Positions 7,454 to 16,226 of a DNA stretch of 64,000 nt are shown here, in pieces. Under the pieces are notes generated by a model that saw only the letters and a list, made by a program, of their open reading frames with translations, ran no database searches and was not told where the DNA came from. A program made the translations under genes and the position numbers. The DNA is taken from contig CADCGB010000012.1 of assembly GCA_902800815.1 (NCBI GenBank), positions 1 to 64,000 on the forward strand, written 5' to 3'. Numbering within the stretch: position 1 is the stretch's first letter; each line of letters opens with the position of its first letter. This DNA is from Fibrobacter succinogenes. Its GTDB lineage: Bacteria > Fibrobacterota > Fibrobacteria > Fibrobacterales > Fibrobacteraceae.

Positions 7454-10438
7454 TTATCTCCTGATAGAACTGCGGCGGAGCTTCACGATCTCGCACTCGA
7501 TAAGGAACTTCTCCACCGGGAAGAAGCTTTCGTGTTCCTTGATGGCGTCGAGGTAGATGGCGTTAGCAAGTTCGGGTTCCTTCGCAAGCATCGCGATAAG
7601 CAGCGCATTCCGGAGGAAGAACTCGTCCATCGCCTTCATCTCGTACTTCTCGTAGAAGCCGGCCACAAGGCGGGCGGCCGTATGGTAGTCCTTGGTGCGG
7701 GCACATTCCATAATGTTGAACTCGTCCACGAACGATGCCGGGAAGGCGCCCTCGTTCACGAGCCTGCGAACCTTCACGTACACCTCGTTCGTATCGCGGG
7801 CCTCCAGCGGGATGCCTCGGATCCACTCGATATAGTCTATGCGGAACTTGACCCACAGGGGCGACCCCTCTGCAGCAGCAGGCAGTGCGGGCATTGCAGA
7901 AAGCTCAGAAACGGAATCGGGCTCCTTGACCGTAAAGCCCCTTGCGGAATCCATCTTCGCCTGCACGTCGTCGAGGTAGGCATTCAGCGCGAGCTGCTTG
8001 TACGGGTCAGCCGCATTCTGCATCATCTGCTTCACGCGGGCAGGGCGGCGCAGGGCGTTCTCGGCGGAATCGAGGTACTCGGGCCAGCACACTTCGCAGC
8101 TGTCGAACACCTGCACGATATGCGCCTGCGAATGCACGAAGCGAGCCTCTTCGGCCTTGTTGTCGACCATCGGCGTGAAGATGCTGTTCGGGGCAACGCC
8201 GTCCATGAGCGACTGCACCATCTTGGAGGTGAACAGGAAATTCTGCTCGCCGAAGAATTCCGGGTCGCGATGGATGCGATTGAATTCCTTCACAAGCGTG
8301 CTATCGGTGCTGAAGCGCGATATCGCCTTCTGGTAAACAGGTTCGTCGCTCGCGATAATGATGATGTCGGGTTCCTCCGGCGCCTTGTACAGGCTCACGT
8401 ACGGGAACGCGACATCGAGCGCCTTCAATATGTTCAGGAACAGCTGGTCGTTGAACTCGTAAGTCTGGATCCACTGCACCCACAGGCCACCCGGCTTGAT
8501 GTAGCGGCGCATCTTGGTGTAGAACTCGTGGCTGAACAGGCTCGCCACGCCGGAGACCCACGGGTTGCTGGGCACGCTGATTATCAGGTCGTACTTGCGG
8601 CGGTTCGTGAGGAAGAACGTCTGCGCATCGTCAATGTAGATATGGATGCGCGGGTCATCGTAACCACGGGAGTTCCACGGGTAGAACCCCTTCGCGAGGT
8701 CCATCATCTCCTGTTCAATCTCAACGCAGTCGAAATCCTTCAGGAGCGGGTCGGCAAGCAGGTAGTGCGCGCCCATGCCACTCCCGAAGCCAACCATTGC
8801 GGCATCGTAGGGTTGGTCCTTCACTGCCATGGGCATGAACGCCGTTGCCGCCTGGGTCAGTTCGTCCCCCTCGATGGGGCGTGAACGATCCTTGCCCAGG
8901 CTCGCATCGGCCTTGCCGTTCGTCTTGATGTAGTAGTGGACCTTCGATTCATGGAAACTGATGGTGGCCGTCTTGCCATCGCGCACAATGATCTTCTCGT
9001 CCGGATGGAGGTTCTTGTAGGCACGGAACGCGCCCGAAGTAATCAGGTGCGGGTCGAAATTCACCAGCAGCGAAGGCAGCATCATGAACGCGCAAATCAC
9101 GTAGAACGCCACGCTGTAGCGGAACCGCTTGCGATAAACGACAAGCAGCATAAAGCCAATCGCAAAGTCGAGGAAGGCGGCAAGCACGAGAGCGCCCTTG
9201 AGTTGCAGCAACGGGAGCAGCAGGAGTCCGCCACCCGCAGAACCGATGATGGAGCCAACCGTATTCCAGCCGTAGACCTTGCCAATCGGGGCCTCGCTCT
9301 TGAACGCACGCGTAAGGATAACCGTAATAATCGGGAGCGTCATGCCCGCAAAGAAACTCGTGGGCACCATCCACAGCACGGAGAGCGCATACTTGAAGAG
9401 GCTCCAGCAAACATAACCATCATTCGTGGGATTGAATATCTGGTTCGCCTCGTTCATCATCTCCCAGAACGGCTTGTGGAAGTACAGCGTACACAGCGCA
9501 AAGAACGCCATGAATATCTGCGCTAGTGAAAGCACGATGAGCGAATCCTTCTTGAGGAGCTTGCCGCTCACGGCACTGCCTATAGCAAGGCCCAGGATAA
9601 ACGCCGAAAGCATCTGGTCAAAGCTGTGGCTCGAAGACCCCATCAACAAGCTGAGCAGGCGAATCCACACGATTTCATAGACAAACGATGTGAGGCCGGT
9701 GATACCCGCAATCCAGAACCAGGTGGACTTCGGGGGCATCGCAAGCTTGTGTTCTGCCGCGTAGTCCTCGTTCAGGGGCTCGCGGGTAGCACTCTCGGTA
9801 ACATCGTCCTCGTCATCCTCGTGATTCGGCGAAGTCGTAAACCCAATAAAGCCAAAAATCATCGCGAGCAAGAAGTTTATCGAAGCGGCTACACACAAGG
9901 TAACATGGTTGCCGAGTACCGGAATGAGCGTGTAGCTTGTCACCAAAATGCCGATGGCAGAACCGAAACTGTTCGTGAAGTAGAGCATCGGGAGCGAGAC
10001 TTCCGCACCACTCTTACGCATGAGGCCTGCCGCAATGAAGGGGAACGTCATGCCCACCGCAATCGCAATCGGGAGCGTAGAACCCGTCGCAAGCACCACC
10101 TTCGCAATCTCCGCGCCGGTAAAGCCGAGGCCCGCAATCCATTCGCTATCGAAGAAGAACCCCGTAAGCGCGTTGTACAGCGGGTGGTACGCCACTCCAC
10201 CGATACCGATGGCAAGTTCCACCGCGGCATACCCGAGCAGCGGGCGCTTGACCTTCTCGACCATCTTGCCCGCAATAAAGCTGCCTATGGCAAGGCCGCC
10301 CATGTAAATGCAGAGCGTGAGCACCTGGCCGTAACTGGAATGCCCGAGGAAGAGTTTAAGGTAACGCGCCCACGAACCTTCGTAAATCAGGCCAGCAAAG
10401 CCCGAAAGCGCAAACAGGAAGTAAATAAGAATGTTCAT
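7454..10438 (-). CDS. Fused membrane transporter-like / spermidine-synthase-like protein (994 aa)
   Basis: The first 470 or so residues hold about 12-14 hydrophobic segments in two blocks separated by a hydrophilic loop near 210-245. Both blocks contain the repeated phrases FAGLIYEGSWARYLKL and TSFVYEIVWIRLLSL. This is the pattern of the fused MFS/spermidine-synthase family. Residues from about 480 to 720 form an AdoMet/dcAdoMet-type Rossmann domain: VGFGSGMGAHYLL, then CVEIEQEMMDLAKGF, IDDAQTFF, and IISVPSNPWVSGVASLFSHEFY, the aminopropyltransferase loop region. The last 270 residues are helical and unassigned. Polyamine aminopropyl transfer or a related reaction at the inner membrane is likely but unproven. 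The gene starts close to an AT-rich leader and ends at its own terminator. Confidence 0.85.
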   Translation of the reverse strand: MNILIYFLFALSGFAGLIYEGSWARYLKLFLGHSSYGQVLTLCIYMGGLAIGSFIAGKMVEKVKRPLLGYAAVELAIGIGGVAYHPLYNALTGFFFDSEWIAGLGFTGAEIAKVVLATGSTLPIAIAVGMTFPFIAAGLMRKSGAEVSLPMLYFTNSFGSAIGILVTSYTLIPVLGNHVTLCVAASINFLLAMIFGFIGFTTSPNHEDDEDDVTESATREPLNEDYAAEHKLAMPPKSTWFWIAGITGLTSFVYEIVWIRLLSLLMGSSSHSFDQMLSAFILGLAIGSAVSGKLLKKDSLIVLSLAQIFMAFFALCTLYFHKPFWEMMNEANQIFNPTNDGYVCWSLFKYALSVLWMVPTSFFAGMTLPIITVILTRAFKSEAPIGKVYGWNTVGSIIGSAGGGLLLLPLLQLKGALVLAAFLDFAIGFMLLVVYRKRFRYSVAFYVICAFMMLPSLLVNFDPHLITSGAFRAYKNLHPDEKIIVRDGKTATISFHESKVHYYIKTNGKADASLGKDRSRPIEGDELTQAATAFMPMAVKDQPYDAAMVGFGSGMGAHYLLADPLLKDFDCVEIEQEMMDLAKGFYPWNSRGYDDPRIHIYIDDAQTFFLTNRRKYDLIISVPSNPWVSGVASLFSHEFYTKMRRYIKPGGLWVQWIQTYEFNDQLFLNILKALDVAFPYVSLYKAPEEPDIIIIASDEPVYQKAISRFSTDSTLVKEFNRIHRDPEFFGEQNFLFTSKMVQSLMDGVAPNSIFTPMVDNKAEEARFVHSQAHIVQVFDSCEVCWPEYLDSAENALRRPARVKQMMQNAADPYKQLALNAYLDDVQAKMDSARGFTVKEPDSVSELSAMPALPAAAEGSPLWVKFRIDYIEWIRGIPLEARDTNEVYVKVRRLVNEGAFPASFVDEFNIMECARTKDYHTAARLVAGFYEKYEMKAMDEFFLRNALLIAMLAKEPELANAIYLDAIKEHESFFPVEKFLIECEIVKLRRSSIRR

Positions 10439-10548
10439 GGCATAAATTTATATAAAAATATTCCTCGGCTTATAAAGAGTCCTGATTTTGGGGCATCAGG
10501 CTTCTTTGGATTAATGCTTGGATTAGAAGTGGAGATGTTCTTGATGTC

Positions 10549-12420
10549 TCAGTCAGGACGTATGGTCCAATTACTGGTGTCTCCATCGAAGTTGCTATGG
10601 AAGAACATCCCATAATCGTCGGTCACATTGGATACGTCCCATTTGCTGATGTCGCCGTTGAAATTGCTATGGGAAAACATATCACTCATGTCGGCCACAT
10701 TCGACACGTTCCACTGGCTAATGTCTCTATTGAATTTGGAATAGCAAAACATAGCGCGCATATTAGTCACGTTAGACACATCCCACTTGCTAATGTTGCC
10801 GTTGAACTGGCTACCCCAGAACATTTCGCGCATGTTGGTCACATTGGAGACGTTCCACTGGCTGATGTTGCCATTAAATGGGCTTTTACGGAACATCCCG
10901 CTCATATCGGTGATGTCCGAAACATCAATATCGTTCAGGTCGCATTCGGGTCCGAACACCTTAATTCTTTCTTCAATAAGATTTCTCAAAATTTCTTTTT
11001 TATCAAGAGCGGTTGCTGTTAAAAACTGTTTTTTTAAGTAAGTACAACGAACCCAGCCATCCTGATTTAAATTTTTTGGGGATACATCCCATTCGCTGAT
11101 GTCACCGTTGAATGAACTTTCTTTAAACATACTCCTCATGTTCGTCACTTTGGACACGTTCCACTGGCTGATATCGCCATTGAATAAGCTATTGCCGAAC
11201 ATCCAACCCATGTCGGTCACATTAGACACGTCCCACTGGCTGATGTCGCCATTGAACGAGCTTCCTTTAAACATACCCCCCATGTTCGTCACTTTGGATA
11301 CATTCCATCTGCCGATGTCACCATTAAAAGGATTGCGAAGCCTACAAACGGCACATTGATCAGAAACAATAATTTTTTCGAAAAACATTCTACTCATGTC
11401 GGTTACGTTGGAAACATTCCACTCGCTGATATCGCCGTTAAATTGACTACCAGAAAACATTCCGCTCATGTTCGTCACTTTGGACACGGCCCACTGGCTG
11501 ATGTCGCCATTGAACTGGCTACCAAAGAACATTTCGCACATATTAGTCACATTGGATACGTTCCACTGGCTGATGTCGCCATTGAACGAGCTTTCTTTAA
11601 ACATGCTCCTCATGTTCGTCACATTAGACACATCCCACTTACTGATGTCGCCGTTGAATGAACTACCGTAGAACAACCAGCTCATATCGGTGATGTCCGA
11701 AACATCGATATCGTTCAGGTCGCATTCGGGTCCGAACAGCTTAATTCTTGCATCAATAAGATTTACCAAAATTGCATTTTTATTGAGAGCGGTTGCCGTT
11801 GAAAAAAGTTTTTTTAAGTAAGTACAACGAACCCAGCCATCCTGATCTAAATTTTTCTTGGATACGTTCCACTGGCTGATGTCACCGTTGAATGTGCTAC
11901 AGTTGAACATCATGCTCATGTCGGTCACGTTGGATACGTCCCACTCGCTGATATCGCCGTCGAATGTGCTACAGTTGAACATCCAGCTCATATCCGTCAC
12001 TTTGGACACATCCCACCTACTGATGTCGCCGTTGAATGTGCTATAGTTGAACATTCCACTCATGTTAGTCACATTGGATACGTTCCACTGGCTGATGTCA
12101 CCGTTGAATGTGCTACAGTTGAACATCATGCTCATGTCGGTCACATTGGATACATCCCACCTACTGATGTCGCCAGTAAACGGATTTTTTTCATCATTTT
12201 CATCACCCCAACAAACGCCTTCAAACATACGGCTCATGTTAGTTACTTTAGACACGTCCCATTCGCTAATGTCGCCGTTGAATGAGCTTCCAGAAAACAG
12301 CCAACTCATATCGGTGATGTCCGAAACATCGATGTCGTTCAGGTCGCATCTAAATCCCTCGGTCTGAATGCGGTTCTTGATGATTTTTTTCAGTTCTTCT
12401 TTATTTGCGGGTTTAAGCAT
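10549..12420 (-). CDS. DUF285/BspA-type leucine-rich repeat protein, 19 repeat units, no signal peptide
   Basis: Nearly the whole 623 residues are copies of a 25-residue unit of the form SxFNGDISxWDVSxVTxMxxMF. I count 19 units in blocks of 6, 8 and 5. Each block is introduced by a leader of the type [26 protein letters not shown], seen three times with matching DNA near 12300, 11690 and 10910. This repeat family occurs in BspA-like surface proteins and Mycoplasma DUF285 proteins and forms an elongated beta-solenoid. The N-terminus [14 protein letters not shown] carries no signal peptide, unlike most relatives. The SD AAAGGAG precedes the ATG by 6 bases. It lies 17 bases after the membrane-protein gene and probably shares its transcript. 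DNA-level repeats make it prone to copy-number change. Confidence 0.85.
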   Translation of the reverse strand: MLKPANKEELKKIIKNRIQTEGFRCDLNDIDVSDITDMSWLFSGSSFNGDISEWDVSKVTNMSRMFEGVCWGDENDEKNPFTGDISRWDVSNVTDMSMMFNCSTFNGDISQWNVSNVTNMSGMFNYSTFNGDISRWDVSKVTDMSWMFNCSTFDGDISEWDVSNVTDMSMMFNCSTFNGDISQWNVSKKNLDQDGWVRCTYLKKLFSTATALNKNAILVNLIDARIKLFGPECDLNDIDVSDITDMSWLFYGSSFNGDISKWDVSNVTNMRSMFKESSFNGDISQWNVSNVTNMCEMFFGSQFNGDISQWAVSKVTNMSGMFSGSQFNGDISEWNVSNVTDMSRMFFEKIIVSDQCAVCRLRNPFNGDIGRWNVSKVTNMGGMFKGSSFNGDISQWDVSNVTDMGWMFGNSLFNGDISQWNVSKVTNMRSMFKESSFNGDISEWDVSPKNLNQDGWVRCTYLKKQFLTATALDKKEILRNLIEERIKVFGPECDLNDIDVSDITDMSGMFRKSPFNGNISQWNVSNVTNMREMFWGSQFNGNISKWDVSNVTNMRAMFCYSKFNRDISQWNVSNVADMSDMFSHSNFNGDISKWDVSNVTDDYGMFFHSNFDGDTSNWTIRPD

Positions 12421-12437
12421 TGTAAACTCCTTTAAAA

Positions 12438-13637
12438 TTAATGACCACCTTCAGTAAGACCGAATTCCCGGCGGGCCCAAGTTTGCATATAGGGCAGAAT
12501 TTCCTTGTAAGGCACCACGATCATCACGCTACCGTGGGTGTGCTCGCCGATATCGAAAGAGTAACCGTCAAAACCGATACCGTCCTTCAAGAAAGAAGGC
12601 TCCAGCTTGAAATCCATGCCGATGGCATTGGGACGGGCATCGTATTTTTCCGCATATTTGCGAAGAAGCAATACAATTTTTTCCTTTTCATCTGGATTGA
12701 AAATAGTGGAATCAACCAGCAACCCGTCTCTCTTCGAGAATGTCCGATGATACTCGTAAAAGTATCCTCCGGCGGCACCGGCATCGTACCCGGCGTTCGA
12801 AATATAATAGGTCGTCCACAGCAGTGAATCAAACGCAACATCTATACTGTCCTGGCGTTCATATTTGAGTGTGGCGGCGACTTCCGTATGGGCGCTGTCA
12901 TAGTACCAGTCACCGGGATAATTCCTGAGTTCGAATTCAATGCTCCTCTTGTATTCTTCCGCCTGACGGTAAAGGGCTCTTTTTTGAATTTCTCCTAAAT
13001 GTCTGGCATCAAGGACCGTGTCAGCATCGGTCAAGTCATCGCCCAGCAGCCCCTTGATGATTTTCTGGTGGACCCATTTAGGATAAACCTGGAACCTCGG
13101 CAACTTCCAATGCAAGGAAACCTTGTAAAACCTGTTGCTGTCGAGTATTGTTCCATAATTGGTGAATTGCATACAGCCCTTCATTTTCGTGGGGTCGCAC
13201 TCAATCAATTCGTCGTCATGCATGGCGATTTCCGCCTTGACCCGCTCCAGATCGCTTTTTCCAATCAGGCTGTATTCCGTTTTCATGTCGGCAAGCATGG
13301 AATGGATTTTATCCACCTTCTCCGCCATACCGGACAAGTCTTTATCATACTGATCCTGCAATGCAACCGTCAGTTCCTTTTTTGGGGTAACTTCCGATTC
13401 TTTGGAATCGCTTTTGAATAAAGCAAGCGAGCAGGCAACTACCGCGACAAGGTATGCTGCCGATAAAATCGAGCTTACTATTTTTTTTGTCCTGGAACCC
13501 GTTGGGCTCGGCCTGTTCATAATGGCGAGTACAAGCGCCACTACGGCAAGCGGAAGCAGGAATAGGTACATTCCGCCCCGCGACACAAGGCCCATGAGAA
13601 GGCCGGCCAAGATAAAAAGCGTTTCAAAAACTGCCAT
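12438..13637 (-). CDS. Membrane protein of unknown function (399 aa)
   Basis: Three hydrophobic segments lie in the first 75 residues ([49 protein letters not shown]). They are followed by a Lys/Glu-rich coiled-coil-like stretch (residues 80-130) and a soluble domain of about 270 residues with no motif I recognise. The SD GGAG sits 6 bases before the ATG and lies inside the 3' end of the upstream 22-codon ORF. The downstream neighbour is the leucine-rich repeat gene 17 bases away. Together with the tiny ORF these form a three-gene unit of unknown role that looks more AT-rich than its surroundings. Confidence 0.75.
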   Translation of the reverse strand: MAVFETLFILAGLLMGLVSRGGMYLFLLPLAVVALVLAIMNRPSPTGSRTKKIVSSILSAAYLVAVVACSLALFKSDSKESEVTPKKELTVALQDQYDKDLSGMAEKVDKIHSMLADMKTEYSLIGKSDLERVKAEIAMHDDELIECDPTKMKGCMQFTNYGTILDSNRFYKVSLHWKLPRFQVYPKWVHQKIIKGLLGDDLTDADTVLDARHLGEIQKRALYRQAEEYKRSIEFELRNYPGDWYYDSAHTEVAATLKYERQDSIDVAFDSLLWTTYYISNAGYDAGAAGGYFYEYHRTFSKRDGLLVDSTIFNPDEKEKIVLLLRKYAEKYDARPNAIGMDFKLEPSFLKDGIGFDGYSFDIGEHTHGSVMIVVPYKEILPYMQTWARREFGLTEGGH

Positions 13638-13640
13638 ATT

Positions 13641-13709
13641 CTACTCCTGCATATCGTCAGCGAATGCCATGGCGACAAAAGAAAGGGTGATACCGATTAG
13701 CGGTTTCAT
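13641..13709 (-). CDS. Putative 22-residue hydrophobic peptide with its own Shine-Dalgarno
   Basis: MKPLIGITLSFVAMAFADDMQE reads as a very short signal-peptide- or leader-like peptide: a positive start, a hydrophobic core and an AFA-DD junction. A GGAG lies 7 bases before the ATG at 13707-13709. The stop precedes the next ATG by 3 bases, and the SD of the next gene (GGAG, 13644-13647) lies inside this ORF's last codons. That arrangement suggests translational coupling to the membrane-protein gene. It could be a regulatory leader peptide or a small secreted or membrane peptide; no homologue is recognised. Confidence 0.5.
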   Translation of the reverse strand: MKPLIGITLSFVAMAFADDMQE

Positions 13710-13783
13710 GATGTTACTCCTGTATAATTATCGTAGGCAGTTCCGCCAATGTAAAGTCAGCCCGTAAAAAATTTTCTGCAAAG

Positions 13784-13826
13784 GCAAAAAAGCGAAAAGC
13801 CTTGTGCAGATCTGCATCAAGGCTTT
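13784..13826 (-). terminator. Terminator of the FKBP-DUF1538-PII operon
   Basis: AAAGCCTTG (13796-13804) pairs perfectly with CAAGGCTTT (13818-13826). The loop is itself palindromic (TGCAGATCTGCA). On the minus strand the hairpin is followed by TCGCTTTTTTGCC. It lies about 45 bases past the last P-II-like gene. Confidence 0.8.
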
Positions 13827-13868
13827 GAAAGTTAAGAAGGGGTGCCCTGCAAAAAAGCCGGGTGTTTT

Positions 13869-14264
13869 TTATTTAGTTTCTTCGGCGGTTTCGCTAGGCT
13901 TCTTGAATATGGGCATCTTGATGGTCTTGCCATCCTTGTCGACCGCCTTCCACGGGGTAAGCCCCACCACGTCTTCTACGGGCAGCGAGAACGCGATTCC
14001 CTGCCCCATGGTATCGAGGCCCGCCTTCTGGTACAGCGCATGCAGCACGGCATCCTTGATTTTTGAATCCACGAGGATCATCACGATTTCCTTTTCGGGC
14101 TGTATCGCAATGTGGAAGAACGATTCGGCCTCCTTGTTCGCCGTACCACGGGCGTTCAGGATAGTGCCACCGCGTGCACCGGCATCCTTCGCCGCTTCCA
14201 TCACGGTTTCCGAGAATCCGGTATTCACAATGCAGAAGATGACTTCGTGGTTGAATGCACTCAT
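13869..14264 (-). CDS. P-II-like small signalling protein (second of two)
   Basis: 131 residues with the P-II ferredoxin-like pattern: EVIFCIVNTGFSETVMEAAKDAGARGGTIL, then an ARGT T-loop-like region, then EKEIVMILVDSKIKDAVLHAL. P-II proteins are trimeric sensors that bind nucleotides and regulate membrane transporters. The canonical uridylylated Tyr of GlnB is not evident, so it is a divergent member. Its ATG overlaps the preceding P-II-like gene's stop by 4 bases (ATGA), so the two are translationally coupled. The C-terminus has an added charged tail (KKPSETAEETK). Its position after a DUF1538 membrane protein matches the known pairing of DUF1538 with P-II-like proteins. Confidence 0.75.
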   Translation of the reverse strand: MSAFNHEVIFCIVNTGFSETVMEAAKDAGARGGTILNARGTANKEAESFFHIAIQPEKEIVMILVDSKIKDAVLHALYQKAGLDTMGQGIAFSLPVEDVVGLTPWKAVDKDGKTIKMPIFKKPSETAEETK

Positions 14265-14686
14265 GCTTCGTTCCTCCGTACCGCATCGCGGTTATCGCTC
14301 AGGAAGTTGAAAATGGACTTGCCGATGATGCTCGACATCGGGATCGTGTAGGCAATGCCCTTGCCGCCCGCAATAGTATTGAACTTCTCGTCAAGGCTAT
14401 CAAGGGCCGCGCGCAGGTTGTTCTCGCCAATGACGCTGAAGATGACCGCACGGTCGGAATCCGCAAGGCCCATCGCCGTCGCAATCTCGCGCGGGGCGGT
14501 ACCGTGCCCGAACACGACCATCTGCATGTTCACGCCAAAAGACTGGATATGGTCCATGTAGAAATCCGCCTTCGGGCGGTTCACGACGGTCACAAGAATC
14601 TTGAGGCGGTTCATGGACACGCGGGAGCGTCCGTTTGACCGCCCGTAAAGCCTTCTTGCTATGCTTGACTTCTTGATCTCTGCCAT
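14261..14686 (-). CDS. P-II-like small signalling protein (first of two)
   Basis: 141 residues. After about 24 basic residues, MNRLKILVTVVNRPKADFYMDHIQSF begins a P-II-type fold, followed by VVFGHGTAPREIATAMGL and DRAVIFSVIGENNLRAALDSL. A shorter start at the internal Met (residue 25) would give a conventional P-II length. The upstream ATG at 14686 leaves only 7 bases after the DUF1538 stop. It is divergent from its partner, so the two may form a heteromeric regulator of the membrane protein. Assignment rests on pattern and context. Confidence 0.65.
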   Translation of the reverse strand: MAEIKKSSIARRLYGRSNGRSRVSMNRLKILVTVVNRPKADFYMDHIQSFGVNMQMVVFGHGTAPREIATAMGLADSDRAVIFSVIGENNLRAALDSLDEKFNTIAGGKGIAYTIPMSSIIGKSIFNFLSDNRDAVRRNEA

Positions 14687-14693
14687 GGTCTAC

Positions 14694-16226
14694 CTACACA
14701 AAGTCGATAATCTGCTCGTCGTCGGCATCCTGGATGCGGCGCATCATCATGCGGTTCTTTAACTTGTTCGTAGCGATAGCCTTGAAGCCCATCACCTGGA
14801 TGGTAATGAGCGGAGTCATCGCGACCATCGCGACAATCCCGAAGGCATAACTCAGTATGGAATCGCCCCCATCGTGAATCACGGAGCACGCGCCAATCGC
14901 CAGCGGGAGAATAAAGCTCGAGGTCAAGGGCCCGCTTGCGACTCCACCCGAGTCAAACGCGATGGCGGTATAGAGCTTGGGCACAAAGAACGAGAGCGCA
15001 AGGGAAAGGAAGTAACCCGGAATCAGGTAGTAGATAATCGGGAACCCGATGATAATGCGGATCATCGAAAGCCCGATGGAAAGCCCGACACCTACGGAAA
15101 GCGCAATGAGCATGGAGCGTTTGCTCACGAGACCGCCGGTGATGTCTTCTACCTGCTTGTTGAGCACGTGAACCGCAGGCTCGGCGAGCACCACCACCAT
15201 CCCGATAATAAAGCCAGATACGACGAGCGCGCGGGGCATTTTTGCGAGATTGCACCCAAGTTCAAAACCCACGGGCATAAACCCGACCGTCACCGCCGTA
15301 AGGAATATTACGAGACCCACGAAGGTGTAGCAGATACCGAAAGACATCTGCACGAGCTTGGAGCGCGAAAGCCTGAGCACCACGAACTGGAGGGCGAGGA
15401 AAAATACCACGATAAGCCCGAGGGCCACAAGCACTTCCTTCGCGACGGCGCCGACCGTCGGGAAAAAGTTATGCCCGAGGCTCGCATCGATGGAATAGCT
15501 TGCAGGAGAAAGTTCGTACGTGAGGTTCCCCTTCGCGAAAAGCACGAGCCCCATAAGCGCAATAATCGGGCCGATGGAACAGAGGGCGATAAGCCCGAAG
15601 CTGTTCTCGTTCGCGCGCTTACCACCGATGGCACCCGCAACACCCACACCGAGCGCCATGATGAACGGCACCGTAATCGGGCCCGTAGTCACGCCGCCCG
15701 AATCAAAGGCGAGCGGCACGAACTGTTCCTTGCCGAAGGTAAGCATGAGCATACCGAGCATGAACAGCGCCATGTAGAAGAAAATGATGATGGTCGAGAG
15801 GTCCTTCTTCCAGACCACCTTCATGATGGCAAGGAGCAGGAAAAGCCCTACACCGATACCCACGGTAACAATAAGCAGCACCGGCTCGACCGCATTCTTC
15901 ACCTGCTCGGCAAGTACCGAGAGGTCAGGCTCCGCGACCGTAATGAGCACGCCCATCACAAAGCAAACCGAAACGAGCAACAGCAACTTGCGCGACTTGG
16001 TAAGGCCCGAGCCCACATGCTCGCCCATCGGCGTCATGGCAAGGTCGGCACCCAGGTTAAACAACCCGATACCAATCACCAGGAACACCGCGCAAATACA
16101 AAAAACGACAAGTTGCTTTAGCGAGAAATCAACCAGCGGGGTGAACGAAAGCACGAGGACTATAAGCGTCACGGGTAAGACAGACGCGAAAGACTCCTTC
16201 AGCTTTTCGGACAAGATTTTTAGCAT
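14694..16226 (-). CDS. DUF1538 membrane protein, internally duplicated (510 aa)
   Basis: A polytopic protein of about 14 hydrophobic segments built from two homologous halves. Each half carries GxxLxxxAEPxVxxLxxQV (ITVAEPDLSVLAEQV, VVLAEPAVHVLNKQV) and AFDSGGVxxGPxT (AFDSGGVTTGPIT, AFDSGGVASGPLT), the signatures of the DUF1538 family. The substrate is unknown to me; an ion or small-solute transporter regulated by P-II partners is the likely role. Some organisms encode the halves as two genes, whereas here they are fused. Its ATG shares a base with the stop of the FKBP gene, and the two P-II-like genes follow at 7 and -4 bases, giving a tightly coupled operon. Confidence 0.85.
   Translation of the reverse strand: MLKILSEKLKESFASVLPVTLIVLVLSFTPLVDFSLKQLVVFCICAVFLVIGIGLFNLGADLAMTPMGEHVGSGLTKSRKLLLLVSVCFVMGVLITVAEPDLSVLAEQVKNAVEPVLLIVTVGIGVGLFLLLAIMKVVWKKDLSTIIIFFYMALFMLGMLMLTFGKEQFVPLAFDSGGVTTGPITVPFIMALGVGVAGAIGGKRANENSFGLIALCSIGPIIALMGLVLFAKGNLTYELSPASYSIDASLGHNFFPTVGAVAKEVLVALGLIVVFFLALQFVVLRLSRSKLVQMSFGICYTFVGLVIFLTAVTVGFMPVGFELGCNLAKMPRALVVSGFIIGMVVVLAEPAVHVLNKQVEDITGGLVSKRSMLIALSVGVGLSIGLSMIRIIIGFPIIYYLIPGYFLSLALSFFVPKLYTAIAFDSGGVASGPLTSSFILPLAIGACSVIHDGGDSILSYAFGIVAMVAMTPLITIQVMGFKAIATNKLKNRMMMRRIQDADDEQIIDFV

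Noticed and set aside
10481-10500. CCTGAT/ATCAGG inverted repeat after the DUF285 gene
   Set aside because: The 6-bp stem is too weak and the following minus-strand sequence is only mildly T-rich; it may contribute to termination but was not listed.
10549-12420. Repeated blocks suggesting a CRISPR or tandem-repeat array
   Set aside because: Repeats are about 75 bases, diverge at third positions, stay in frame and encode the 25-residue DUF285 unit.
14874-16121. Plus-strand open frame of about 415 codons opposite the DUF1538 gene
   Set aside because: Composition is almost all Arg/Glu/Asp/His with no hydrophobic core, the mirror of a hydrophobic membrane protein.
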